Part shown: positions 1 to 11,176 of the stretch, piece by piece
Position numbering within the stretch: position 1 is the stretch's first letter
Layout: every line of letters begins with the position of its first letter
From: Tetmemena sp. SeJ-2015
Lineage: Eukaryota > Ciliophora > Spirotrichea > Sporadotrichida > Oxytrichidae
Length of the DNA: 64,000 bases
Assembly: GCA_027382625.1 (NCBI GenBank)
Contig: JAJKFJ010021810.1
Coordinates: 1 to 64,000 of the forward strand
Reading direction: 5' to 3'
Notes under the pieces: model-generated
Seen by the model: the letters and a program-made list of their open reading frames with translations, nothing else
Told to the model about the DNA's origin: nothing
The model's database searches: none
Position numbers and translations under genes: made by a program

Positions 1-1
1 A

Positions 2-550
2 CTAAAGCAAAGAATTGTAATGACAGCTTAAACTGGAATAGCAGCAGGAAATTTAAATGGCCTTACAATACACTCTCTTTTTAAACTTAGTGGAGCTGAT
101 AAAGAATCAAATATTGATCCTCTAAGTAGAATGCAAAAGTATCTTCAAAATATAGACTTCTTTATAATAGATGAAATTTCTTAACTAGGAGAGAAAACTT
201 TTGATAAAGTTTAAGATATTTTTTAAAGAACTGAGATGAGGAAAATGAGGAAGGACAAAATTTTTGGAGGTAAAAATATAATTCTCTGTGGAGACCTTTT
301 ATAAACCCTTTTCAATAAAACGAATCCTCTTTGCGCTGGTGATCTATTTTTGAAAAACTTTGAATGGATAGTTCTTCAAGAAAACTTTAGGTAATAAGAA
401 GATAAAGAATTTTAAACTTTACTGAGTAGAGTTAGAATAGGATGTCAAACTGAGGAAGATATTTAGCTATTTAAAAGCATAAATATAACTAAAGAGTCAA
501 AAGATTTTGAATAGTTTATCGTTAAAAAAGGGGCATATTAATAAAAAAAT
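2..550 (+). pseudogene. Pif1-type DNA helicase, middle part (5' end outside window)
   Basis: Frame 2 is open for about 180 codons when TAA/TAG are read as Gln. It shows the Pif1/Helitron-helicase motif order: a motif Ia region (TGIAAGNLNG), Walker B (IIDEISQLGE), a GDxxQ-like motif III (LCGDLLQT), then LQENFRQ and a D/E-rich helix ending in RVRIG. Pif1 enzymes are 5'-3' helicases; mobile-element copies form the C-terminal half of Helitron RepHel proteins. Walker A would lie left of the window. Motif VI is found only at about 2.23 kb, so the gene is interrupted. A replication-initiator domain is not visible, so Helitron origin is a guess. A host Pif1 copy is less likely because the gene is broken and sits in repeat-rich DNA. 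Confidence 0.72.
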
Positions 551-2229
551 AATTTTAAAAATTATTTAAAAATCAAAAAAAAAATTTTAAAAATCATTTA
601 AATTCATTTGTGTTAGAATGCCCCCGTAATAGATAATTTGAATATATTAGAGGTTATAAATTCTTATGCAAGATCATTTTAAAAAGTTTAGAAATTACAT
701 TTATTCTTTTTTAATAGATGAATTATAAATTTTAATTGGTACAAGAAGACGCTTTAATAATGATAATTTATATTTAAGACATGCTTGATTTTTCCCTTTA
801 AATTCATGGGACCTTGAAATGGTTGTTAGGTTTAACATTGAGTATTTTTTCTGCCCTTTAGCTCCTGCCTTTAAAATCAAAACAAACTCTTGGGTTTTTT
901 TCGAAGCCTTAAAAACTTATCTATCAAAGTTCTGGATATAAAATTCTATAAAAAAAAGTCAAATGTGGGTTTCGAACAAGGAGTGACCTATGGCAGCCAG
1001 GCTACCTCCGCACTGAACATGGAGTAACTATTGAATTCTATATTTCTCACATACTTCAGAGAATTCAGAATAATTTAAAATAGGGCACTGAGGAGGAAGA
1101 GACTTATAGAATAATTCTTCTATTAAATATTATGAAGATAGAGGTCTTTTTAAACAAAACTAAAATTTTTTTGGGTTTTTAAAATCTTTTATTTTCGATT
1201 TTAATAAAAAAAATCTAAATTTTTAAATTAATAAAAATTTTTTTTAAAATTAAAAAAATTTTGAAAATAAAAACCCTTTTTTGATTAATTTTTTAAACTT
1301 TAAAAGATTATTAAATATTTATAGAAAAAAAAAGCAAAAAAGAAGAAATTGAGGTCATTCTGAGAGCTCTAAATTTTAAGACAAAGAATAATCAAAAGTT
1401 ATTAGAGAAAAATAATTTAAATCATTTAGAATACTTTTAGAGACTTGAAGGAAAAAGATTTAACTTTTTAATGAAATAAAATTTAATAGGGAAATTAGAT
1501 AATGTTTAACAAGAAATTTCGATATTAACTTTTAAATGGCAAAGGGCCCAGTTTTTGTATTTTTTTAAAAGTTTGGTTTCCTAATAAAGTAATATATTTA
1601 AATTTTTTTTAATTGTTGGTTTTTTTAATTTAAAAATTGGGTTTTTTTGGGTTTAAAATTAAAAAATTTTGGAGATTAAAAAAAGGGTTTGTCATTTTGA
1701 AATCGTAGTTTTAGCCTCGATCTCCCAAGCTTTTTTAGTTTATTAAAAAAATTAAAATTTTGAGTTTCTTTTTTTAATCATCTTCGTAGCACCTCAAAAA
1801 AATATGAGATATGATTTTTTTTCTTCTTCTTCCTCATATCATCTTCTACTTAACTTGTGTTGCTTAAAAATTTCTTACTGAGTGCTCCCCCCACAAAATT
1901 TGGGCCAAGGTTTAAAAAGTTCTTCGAATTTTTTGCGGGAATTTTCCCAAAAATTTAAGTCAATAATTTTTTTAAATCTGAGGTACTTCAACTGTAATAG
2001 ATTTTTTCCCCTTTTTAATTTAATGTGTAATTTAAGTCTCTTTTTTATTAAATTATAAAGCTATAATAAAACAAGGAAAATTTAAATACTAGGAAGGCAT
2101 AATGACTAAATAATATTCAAATCTAGAAAACTTTAAAAACAAAAATTTTTAAATTAAAAGGAAAGCTTTATGCTAATAAAAATCCATAAAAATTTTAAGG
2201 TTTGGGTTTGATAATTTGCTTATTGATTG
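551..2229. other. AT-rich stretch with scattered helicase-frame remnants
   Basis: Mostly A/T-rich runs of A, T and short TTTTT/GGG tracts. Two islands look coding on the plus strand with TAA/TAG as Gln: about 1050-1190 and about 1321-1570, rich in Lys, Glu, Asn and Leu. They lie between motifs IV and VI of the helicase, so they are probably its eroded inter-motif region, but no motif is recognisable. Otherwise nothing can be supported. Confidence 0.4.
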
Positions 2230-2787
2230 CTAAAAATTGTTTTCCAATGGTTAAGCTTACACAGCTTTCTCAAGAATAACCAACTTTTAGGGACTAAGAC
2301 TTTTAAATTTTAAGCGAGACGAGATAAAGACTAGTCACTTCTACAATGAGATGTACAAGCAGAGAACTTAATTATGGAATCAATAAAAGGAAGAGCTTCG
2401 AATGAATATACTGAATTCTCCGCTACTATCTATAAGAACAAAATTAGAGATACTTATTTCCTCCTTTGATAAAGAATTATTGCAAGAAATATCTTAAAAA
2501 CTAGGATAAATTAATCTAAATATAATGCTTGAGACAAATTTTGAAGATTTTTTTGATTAAACTTCAAATAATGAAAAAAGAAAAATTTGTTCTGATGATG
2601 AGGAAGAGGAAAAAGACTAATAGCATAAAAATATATCGTTTGACGATGAAAATAATATAATAATGGAAATGACGTTAGAATCTAAGTACAAAAAACTAGG
2701 AAAGCAAATGTCTTAAGACTCTCTATTAAAATTTTAAAAGTTCTTTGATAAAGCGACAGATATTAAAAATTAGACTTGTTGCAACTT
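2230..2787 (+). pseudogene. Pif1-type helicase, C-terminal part with motif VI
   Basis: Open plus frame of about 180 codons using many TAA/TAG codons. It begins with NGQAYTAFSRITNFQGLRLL, which matches Pif1 motif VI (GQxYVAxSRxxxxxGL). A basic and then an acidic linker follow (DDEEEEKD). The frame runs up to base 2787, where the inverted-repeat element begins. It appears to resume beyond the element at about 9840 as a protease-like domain. The same strand, order and reading sense suggest that one ORF was split by the insertion. Separated from the 5' helicase part by about 1.7 kb of eroded DNA, so not functional as it stands. Confidence 0.7.
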
Positions 2788-3345
2788 TTTGGGGGGGGGG
2801 CCCCGAAAACCGCAACGTGCGGTCCGGGGGAAAGGGGTTTACCAACCCCCCCCACCGCACGTGCGGGTCTGGGGAAGTGCTAAAAAAACCCCCCACCGCA
2901 GGCGGTCTGGAGAAGTGCCCCCAAAATCCCCCCCCCGGGACTTTGGGGGTCCGGGGAATTTGCTCCCAAAAATCCCCCCACCTCACGATTTTTAAAACTA
3001 AGTTTAACATTTTCAAAGTAAAGTTCACCAAAAAAAATAAATTTTTAAATTCATTATGCTTATATTTTTGCGTTGTTTTGTAAGTAAAAAAATTTAAAAT
3101 AAAATATTTACTCTTAATTTTAAAATTTTAAATAGTTTTTCTAACAACCCGGGGGTAGCCAAAATTTAAAAAATGTATTTTAAAATAACCTTTTTTAAGG
3201 TGACCCTGATGGGGGGGCTTTTAGTCTATTTCAGTTGGAATGATATTTTTTGTTCTAGATGGGATTTAAATAAGAAGAAAAAATAAAGTAAATGTGCTCT
3301 ATTTATCTTAAACATTAAGCATTAATTAAATAAAACACCATTTTA
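2787..3345 (+). repeat. Left terminal inverted repeat
   Basis: Matches the reverse complement of about 9160-9834. Landmarks shared by both arms are the GC-rich palindrome block, the segment AGTCTATTTCNGTTGGAATG near 3218, TCTAGATGGGATTTAAAT near 3256, and CTTAAACATTA near 3308. The arms differ by many substitutions and indels, so the insertion is old. Confidence 0.72.
2790..2990. repeat. GC-rich palindromic minisatellite, left copy
   Basis: About five degenerate units of roughly 35-45 bp, each with a perfect or near-perfect palindrome CCGCACGTGCGG next to a C or G homopolymer of 5-10 bases and a TCTGGGGAAGTG-like spacer. It stands out sharply from the AT-rich surroundings. Confidence 0.75.
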
Positions 3346-3545
3346 AAGTGATTAGTTCATTAGTACACTGGTGCATCGGTACATAAAAGGCGCACTTTAT
3401 GTTGCACTCTAATTGTACTAAGGCACTACTCAGATAAGGTGGAATATTAAAATGAGAATTAAATTAATAGCTGCTTTGGGGAATAGGGTTTTGTTTGTGT
3501 GTGAATATTTAAAGTCTATAATTATTATATTTATAAAATGAGAGC

Positions 3546-4112
3546 TGCCTCTGTTAGATATTATTGAAAACCATGATGAATCAGCTACCGGCAGCCAAGA
3601 ACTACAATACAAAAGTATTCTTCTTTTTCGCCTTGAATCTAAGGACCAATATCTTAACCATGCCTCCCTCTGCGCCAAGATATAAGCAAGCATACTCCAA
3701 GTAGACTAAGTAGCCTTCTTCCATTTGCTCAATAAGACAGAACTCGATTTGGCTCTAACTATCTTACCTTGCTTCGGTTAGCTCTCCAAAGAGTATTTAA
3801 CGTCAACCCGCTATCTCTACCAGCGGTTCCTTGAAAGCTTGGGGTTAAAATACGTGAGACTTTCCAATAGGAATATACGGGTGCTTTTCAAATAGGCTGT
3901 TGAATTCTCTATGGTATTTGGGAAATAGGAAACGGTGGTTAAGAGATGAATGTAATCGCAGTCGGTAGTCATCCAAAAAAGAGCGATGAGTCTGAGAAAC
4001 AACAAAAGGAAGAGGTGTTCATTCAAGACGCGATAAAAAAGATGCAAGTAGGAGAGGTGAAATCGAACAAGGACCTGTATCTCTGGAGCATAAAAGATCA
4101 CAATTTCCCAAT
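3546..4112 (+). pseudogene. Unrecognised decayed ORF inside the inverted-repeat element
   Basis: Open plus frame from about 3546 to 3950 with several TAA/TAG codons. Its composition is protein-like: Leu-rich helices, then a Lys/Arg-rich end. A frame change near 3948 leads into a second charged stretch (KKSDESEKQQKEEVF...) ending LYLWSIKDHNFP at about 4108, where the (AAT)n tract begins. Other frames of the same DNA are also open, including a minus-strand frame from 4101, so strand choice rests on composition only. No family recognised. Confidence 0.4.
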
Positions 4113-4792
4113 AATAATAATTTAAAAATAATAAAAAATAATAATAATAATAATAATTTAAAAATAAAAAAATAATTAAATAATAATTTAAAAATAAAAT
4201 AAAAATAATAATAATAATAATAATAATAAAAATAAAAATTAATAATAATAAAAATAATAATAATTAATAAAAATAATAATAATTTTAAAAAATAATTTAA
4301 TTTAAAAATATAATAAAAATAAAAATAATAATAAAATAATAATAATAAAAATAATAAAATTTAATAAATTTAAAAAATAATAATAAAAATAATAAAAAAT
4401 AATTTAAAAATAATTTTAAAAAAATTTAAAAATTTAAAAATAATATAAAAATAAAAATAATAATAATAATAATAAAATAATAATTTAAAAATAATAATAA
4501 ATTAATTTAAAAATAATTTAAAAATAAAATAATAATTTAAAAATAATAAAATAAATAAAAAATAATAAATAATAATAATAATAAAAATATTTAAAATTTA
4601 AATTTTAATAAATTTAATTTTAATAAAAATAATAATAATTTAAAAATAATAATAATTTAATTTAAAAATAATTTTTAAAAAAATTTAAAATAAAATTTAA
4701 AAATAAAATTAAATTTAAAAATAATAATAATTTAAAAATTTTAAAAATAATAATAATAAAATAATAATAATAATAATTAATAAAATAATAAA

Positions 4793-4834
<42 letters not shown>

Positions 4835-4914
4835 TTAAAAATAAAATAATTTTAAAAAAATAATAATAATAAAATTTAATTTTAATTTAATTAAATTAAT
4901 AATAATAATAAAAT

Positions 4915-4986
<72 letters not shown>

Positions 4987-5856
4987 TAATAAAGAAAAAT
5001 AAAAAAAATAATTAAACCCCAAAAATTTTTTTTAAATAATAAAATAATAATAAATAATAATAAAAAATAATTAAAAAATTAAAAAATTAATAATAATAAA
5101 TTTAAAAAATTAAAATAATAATAATAAAATAATAATAATAATTTAAAAAAATAAATAATAATAATAATAAAAATAATAATAAAAAATAATAAAATAAAAT
5201 AATAAAAATTAATAAAATTTAAAAATAAAACCCTAATAATAATAAAATAAAATAATAATAATAAAATAAAAATTAAAAAATAATAATAATAATAATAATT
5301 TTAAAAAAAAATTTTTAAAAAATAAAAATAATAATAATTTAAAAAATAATAATAATAATTTAAAAATAAATTTAATTTAAAAATAAAAGGAAAATAATAA
5401 TAATAATAATAATAATTTAATTTAAAAATTAAAAATAATAATAATAATTAATAATAAATTTTGAAAAATAAAAAGGGGAAAATAATAATAATTTAAAAAT
5501 AATAATAATAAAAATAAAATAATAAAAAAATAATAATTAATAATAATAAATAATAAATTAAATTAAAAATAATAAAAATTTAAAAAAAAATAAAAATAAA
5601 AAAATTTAAATAATAATTTAAAAATAATAAGAAAATATAAATTAAAAATAAAAATAAATAATAATAATAAAAATAATAATAATTTTAAATAATAAATTTT
5701 AATTTTTAAATTTAAAATAAATAAATTAAAAAAATTTAATTTTTTTAAAAATAATATAATAATAATTAAATAATAAAATAATAATAATTTTAAAAATAAA
5801 AATAATAAAAAAATAATAATAATAAATTTAATTTAAAATTTAAAAATAAAAAATAA

Positions 5857-5887
<31 letters not shown>

Positions 5888-6343
5888 AATAAAATAATAA
5901 TAATAAAAATAATAATAATTAAAATAAAATAATAATAATTAATAAAAATAATAATAATAATAATAAAAAATAATAAAAATTTTTTTAATAATATTTTATA
6001 ATAAAAAATAAAAAATAAAAATAATAAAAATAATAATTTAAAAAATAATAATAATAATAAAAATAATAATAATTTAAAAAAATAATAATAATAATATTTA
6101 AAAAAATAATAATAAAAAAATAATAATTTAAAAATTTAAAAATTTTTTATAATAATAATAATAATTTAAATAATAATAATAATAATAAAAAATAATAAAA
6201 ATAATAATAATTAAATAAAATTAATAATAAAAATAAAAATAAATAATTTTAATTTAAAAATAATAAAATAATAAAAATAATAAAAAATAAAAAATAAAAA
6301 TAAAAATAATAAATTAATAATAATAATTTAAAAAAAATAAACA
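4112..6343. repeat. Degenerate (AAT)n / AT-rich microsatellite, 2.2 kb
   Basis: Almost pure A and T, dominated by AAT (TAA) trinucleotides with interspersed TTTAAAAA blocks. Perfect runs reach more than ten units, for example near 4800 and 4930-4980. Only a handful of G or C bases occur in the whole tract. Both ends are abrupt: a coding-like ORF before it and ordinary mixed sequence after it. Confidence 0.95.
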
Positions 6344-7260
6344 AAAGCATTTTAGACCCCAGCGAGCGTCTTGCGGTTATATGTTAAACTTAGGGAAGCC
6401 AAAAAGGCCCCTCCCGGGTTTTTAAGTCAAACAAGACGGGGGGCTTGGGATTGTGTTTTATTTCACCCACTTTAGGAACCTTTTTGTACCCTTGACCACT
6501 TTTTAAAAAACACGTCTAGGGTAAAGACTCAAATTTAGAATAGGATAGTCAAAAATCCCCCCGTTTAGGGATCAAAGCTCTAACTCTCAAACTAGTATCT
6601 TTTAAAAGCAAACTTTTGTTTTTGGACCCTATTCCCCGTCTAAGCTTTCTATCTTTCCCTTTATTTATTATTAATTTAAATTTAAAATTTTTAAATAAAA
6701 ATTCTAATTTTAATTAAATCTCTGGGTCATCCTATTAATCAAGTACCAAGGGCTTAATTAAGGTTTTACTATTAAATACCAAAATAGGGTTGGTACTAAA
6801 TTGGGGGTTGGTTCCCACTACCCAAAACTAGGTTGATTGGCTCTTAGTGAACTGGTTGAGTGGGTTGGTAGTTGGCGTTTAAACCCACGAAAGGCTTCGA
6901 TCTATATGGAATAAAACCTTTCCCTTGTAAAAATTAAATTTTTCTCCCTTTTCCTTTTTTGCTCTTTAATTAAGGGTTTTCCTTTTTTGGTTTTTCCGGG
7001 GGGCCCCTTTTTAATCATGGCCTTGTACTTTTCAATATTTTTGGCAACCGTAGGGAAGAAGAATTCCATGACACCTCTGAGTTTTGAGGTTCTTCTCCTG
7101 TGCATAAGGAAGATTAAGTAACCTGTATGTCATTACGTGGATTCTTGAATTTGCTCAAGGCGTCTTTTGAGCATCTCGATCCACTTCCACGCGATTTTTT
7201 TCACCTCGTTCGTAACTCCGTGCATTCTCGTTAAGGTAATACTCTATCGGTTTAATTTAA
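6344..7260. other. Unassigned interior of the element
   Basis: Mixed sequence between the microsatellite and the next ORF. On the minus strand, 7105-6902 encodes a basic 67-residue peptide (Lys/Arg-rich end). A further basic minus ORF lies at about 7234-7140. They may be pieces of one worn gene, but no family is recognisable. Nothing else can be supported. Confidence 0.3.
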
Positions 7261-7267
7261 TAATTAT

Positions 7268-7938
7268 TCTTCCTTATAAATGCTGGCCAAGAACAAAAGG
7301 TAAATAGAGATCCACTTCAACATGCACGAAAAGGTGGGAGCCCTACCTCAGTAAAGGAGATATGTGATAGAGCTGCATTAGCTCTTAATTGAGATGGATG
7401 TATGGGCATCAGACACAAGCAAAAGCACTCTGATTCGTCACATTCAGGAGATATTCCTGACCGAGCCACTTACGGAAGCGGCAGGGAACTTCATAGTGGA
7501 CAGAAAATCTATTGGAGACGACCCACAACTCGTGATAATGAGATCAATACTCCATATTTCATGAGCAAAAAGAACTTGACGAGAATGAAGTTGTTTATTG
7601 AGGGAGAAGAGTTTCAGCTCAACATCAAATAGGGAGCAAATGAGATGAGATATTAAGGCTGCAAAGTTATAGCTTCATCAAGCTCTTACCCACTCAAAGA
7701 ACTCATGCATAAGGAGATCAAATCATTTGCGAATAGAGCAGTCTTAGTCCGCAATTTTAAAGATTGAAAGAAGCCATCTAAGTAGTTATCTTTGACAGCA
7801 CTGGATCTAGCGAAGGGCATTAAGATCAGGCTTCTTCGAGAGGGCGGACATTCTCACGCAGTCGGGTCAGAGACTGAGACAGGCGCAGAAACCTATATTG
7901 AAAATGAAGGAGAGGAAGAAGTCATAGTACTGCTATGA
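7268..7938 (+). pseudogene. Decayed ORF with weak P-loop / SF3-helicase-like features
   Basis: A plus frame opens at ATG 7268 and runs to a TGA at 7562-7564; it contains TSKSTLIRHIQ, vaguely P-loop-like. A second plus frame overlaps it and continues to 7938, with an internal TGA near 7768. That frame contains GCKVIASSSSYPLKEL followed by RAVLVRNF, reminiscent of motif C and the following arginine region of superfamily 3 helicases of small replicons. Motif spacing is plausible, but the glycines of a true Walker A are missing and the two parts are in different frames. An eroded replication gene of the element is one reading; an unrelated protein is equally possible. Confidence 0.3.
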
Positions 7939-8289
7939 ATTTGCTTGCTCTATCATTATCAGTAGGACAATAATCATCAAGAGCCATGTCTTAATCCAGT
8001 TATTTAATTATGAGCAGCATCTTTAATTAGTTTTTAGTCTTATATGAGTAGTTTAGATGTGGCTAAATATTTCCATTGTTTTTCTTGCTTCTTTTATAAG
8101 TTTAATTTGATTTAAATAAGTTATGCACAATGAACTATATAACTTCTAAATTGGTATATTTATGTAATTATGAAAATCAGCGAATAGTATTGATTAAAAG
8201 ATTGTATTGATTAGCCATTTAATTAACTAATTGATAAATTCTAGCCACAGTATTTGCTCAAATTAATGTATAAGAGGTCTCCCCCTTTT

Positions 8290-9170
8290 AATAGAGAAAC
8301 TTATAGAAACTAACTTTGGACAATTCACTTTTAATTTAGCAGCACCTGCTCCGACTCACTAGCCTGCACCATACTGCTTGTAATTTTCTCATTTCTTAAG
8401 TATCAGCAATCCCCTTTGATTTCATATATTGGATTTAGGGACATAGATGGTTTCTGAGAATTTTTGTATGATGACTCAAGGACGACAGCTAAGATAATTC
8501 TGTTTTCAATAGTACTCGCTTTCCCCCGTATGTCTCGGATATAAAGGGTATTGTCAAAGCTTAAATGGTAAAGGCAGAAGGTTTTGATTTTTCTCTAAAA
8601 TATATTAGTGCTTAATATATCTATGCAATTCGCATAGCAATGATACTGCATTGCCACATGACCATGCGCCAATTTCGAACATCTGCTCACTATTCGACCA
8701 ATTTAACTCAGCTTAGGCTTAGCGTTAAATTCATGGAGACTGTACTTGCTGTTTATATCTATTAGCAGTATCAGTCCGATTTGCTTCTTTATGGTGGATA
8801 TGACCTGCCAAAGATCTATTTTATGAACTAACATACTTATTACATATGCGGAGAGCTTTTGATAGAGCTTTATTCAGAGGCTTGCTTGAAGTCAAGAGTC
8901 CACCTCTGACACATCACTAAGCTAATGTGTTGATATCAGTCGTGGAACTCATGAAAATGAAAAGTTTAGAAAATGCGGAAAGTAAAGGTTATCCGAAGGA
9001 GAGTGAGCAAAAGGTCTATTCTAAAAGTATCCTCTTAGTAGGACATATCGGTTAATGTCTAATTATCAACGACTTCCATTATCGTACTAGATTAAAAAAC
9101 CCAAATTCTAATTACGTAAATACGAAAAAACCAGCTGTTAATTTAAGTATTTTTAAAATTTTAACATCAC
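8290..9170 (+). pseudogene. Unrecognised plus-strand ORF remnants in the element
   Basis: Three consecutive plus-strand open stretches (about 8299-8430, 8700-8910 and 8935-9175) look protein-coding when TAA/TAG are Gln. The middle one is aromatic-rich (QQYQSDLLLYGGYDLPK), and the last is charged. TGA codons and frame changes separate them. No domain recognised. The last one runs into the right inverted repeat. Confidence 0.3.
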
Positions 9171-9834
9171 CCTGATTTTCACAATAATGCGTAATGTTTA
9201 AGATTAATAAAGCACATTTATTTTTTGTTCTCATTTAAATCCCATCTAGAATTAAAATTATCATTCCAACAGAAATAGACTAGAACCCTCCCATCAAATC
9301 ACTTAAATAGGTTATTTCAAAGTACATTTAACTCTTGACTACCAGTATGTAAATCAAAATCGTATTTATAATTGGTGGCAACTGTAGAACTTACATCGAT
9401 AGCGTCTCGCCCCAAAATTAATTGCGTTGTCATGTATAAAGTCGCAGCTAATTTTCTTTTCTCTTTTTTTATTTTTTATCCCCTTGATTGTTAGAATAAT
9501 AGTTTATGTGTAAATTACGAGTAATATTGTATTTAAGTACTTTACTTACTAAGTAAACGCAAATTTATAATAATTACTGATAATAGAGATTTTTAAGTGA
9601 CCCTCAATAGATTTTTAAGTGACCCTCACTTTGACATGTTAACTTGGTTTTATAAATCGTGCGGTGGGGGGATTGGTGGCACTTCCCCAGACCCCACGTG
9701 CGGTGGGGGGTTGGTACCACTTCCCCGACCACGTGCGGTGGGGGGTTAGTACACTTCCCAGACCGCACGTGCGGTGGGGGGAAAAAAACCGTTCCCCGGA
9801 CCGCACGTGCGGTGCGGGACCCACCCCCCCAAAA
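9160..9834 (-). repeat. Right terminal inverted repeat
   Basis: Reverse-complement partner of 2787-3345, with the same order of landmarks read inward from 9834. It is about 120 bp longer than the left arm because of indels in the AT-rich part (9380-9640). Confidence 0.72.
9655..9830. repeat. GC-rich palindromic minisatellite, right copy
   Basis: Four to five units of the same minisatellite in inverted orientation relative to 2790-2990. ACGTGCGGTGGGGGG is repeated, with CACTTCCCC spacers. The palindrome CCGCACGTGCGG is intact at about 9763 and 9801. Small ORFs that cross it on both strands are by-products of the repeat. Confidence 0.75.
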
Positions 9835-9846
9835 TTCTATATTAGA

Positions 9847-10690
9847 ATGAATTTCCATTTATTAAATGGTGGGAAAAACTCTTGCTACCATGATTCCTTC
9901 ATGCATTGCTTCTATTTTGGAATATGGAGAGCATTGAATTGTAATGTAACAAATACTAATGGAATAGAAGAAATACTCAGAGCTTGTAAAACGTTGGATA
10001 CAATTCCTTTTGAAAAGGAATATTTGGAGAATGCAACATACAGAAGTAATTGTGAGAGATAAATGTAAGCGATCCAAGTTCTCAGGAGATATTTTAGGTT
10101 AGGAAATAATACTTGCGGGAATGAATAAATTGAAAAATTAATTCGTAAAATTAGATGTTTACAACAACAATAATCAAGAAGAACAAATGCACATTTTGTG
10201 GACATTCCAATATTGACAAGACAGTTAATTAGCCAAAAATAAGAATTAACTATATCGAACAATATGATATTGAAGAAACTTTTAAAAAGTTTAGAACAGA
10301 AGGTGTCAATTTTCCTTGCTATGATTGTGGCTAAGAATTAAATACAAAATTTAGATTCATCGTAAATTGTCCATAATTTATGCTTGTAGATATTAATTTA
10401 CCAGGTTTAACTCCACTTAAACTAAGAGATATAAAAATTTAGACTACAAATAATTAAGTTCAGAACTATATGCTTTTTGGAATGATCTGCCTTGATAGAG
10501 AAATTTCAAGCTAACACTATATATCATACCTAAAAAATGGATTGTATGATTAAAATTATCAAATGCTGGGGTGGTGGAGATACAATGGTACAGTGAAAGG
10601 TAAAAATATGGTATTCAAGTGTCACACAAATAATGAACTAGAATATATTTATTATCAAACTTTTCTCCAAATCTATTTTTCTATAAAAAA
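9847..10690 (+). pseudogene. Ubiquitin-specific-protease-like (peptidase C19) domain, frameshifted
   Basis: The first frame carries a Cys box, GGKNSCYHDSFMHC, resembling the N-x-C-Y-x-N-S of USP enzymes. After a frame change near 10150 the second frame shows two Cys pairs (KCTFCGH and FPCYDCGQ), then NCPQFMLVDINLPG, and a His box HYISYLKNG followed by WWRYNG. These are the order and spacing of a USP catalytic core with its zinc-binding fingers. Conservation fades by about 10660. USPs cleave ubiquitin from proteins. It directly follows the right end of the 7-kb element and is co-oriented with the Pif1 helicase before it, so it probably formed the C-terminal domain of the same protein. The frameshift could be real decay or an unrecognised IES. 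Confidence 0.6.
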
Positions 10691-10699
10691 TTAATTTAA

Positions 10700-11170
10700 T
10701 TTTTTAAAAAATTTTTTTAAATTTAATTAATTTTTAAAATTGAAAATAATTTAAAAAAATATAATTTATAAGTTTATGATAAAGAAATTAATTAAATTAG
10801 TTAATAAGAATATATTAATAAAATATGTCTAAAAAATATTGCATATATATAAATTTCTAAAATAAATTATGAATTTACGAATAAGATATAAGAAAATTGC
10901 TCTTTATGTAAAAGAAGGCACATTTAATAATGAAATTAGAATTTAATTATTAATTTATAAATAAGTTATAATAAAATATCTCTATATTTAAAAGCAGGCG
11001 CATTTCAAATATAAATTATAATAATTAATTAAAATTAAAGACATTAGATATTATAGGTTGAATATGAATGCATGATCGTCGATGGGTATAACTTAGAAAT
11101 ACATTCTGATTGAGTCCTTGTTGTGTGATTGATAATAAATATATTACGCTATAAATTAAATTAACTCTAT
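10700..11170. other. AT-rich stretch with a two-copy direct repeat
   Basis: Very AT-rich. Around 10850-11020 a motif of about 85 bp occurs twice with differences (TAAATTATGAATTTACGAAT... AAAAGAAGGCACATTT, then a similar copy ending AAAGCAGGCGCATTTC). No gene visible. Confidence 0.4.
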
Positions 11171-11176
11171 ATTTAA

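Larger units (their letters stand above)
2787..9834. mobile_element. 7-kb element with long terminal inverted repeats
   Basis: Two arms, about 2787-3345 and 9160-9834, are diverged reverse complements of each other. Both carry an outer GC-rich minisatellite followed by a shared AT-rich inner part. The outermost bases are TTTTTGGGG on the left and CCCCCCCAAAA on the right, similar to the T4G4 telomere unit found at the ends of telomere-bearing transposons of hypotrichs. The interior holds an (AAT)n tract and several decayed plus-strand ORFs, none recognisable as a transposase. Flanks appear to belong to one interrupted ORF, which supports insertion. The transposon class is unknown; no clear target-site duplication could be fixed. 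Confidence 0.68.

Noticed and set aside
2726..3083. Overlapping ORFs on both strands rich in Gly, Pro, Arg and Trp
   Set aside because: They lie on the GC-rich palindromic minisatellite and arise from the repeat; the same happens at 9604-10062.
7260..7640. Ribosomal RNA fragment (TAGAGCTGCATTAGCTCTTAA-like text)
   Set aside because: The resemblance is only a short hairpin; the surrounding bases do not follow rRNA and the region has open reading frames.
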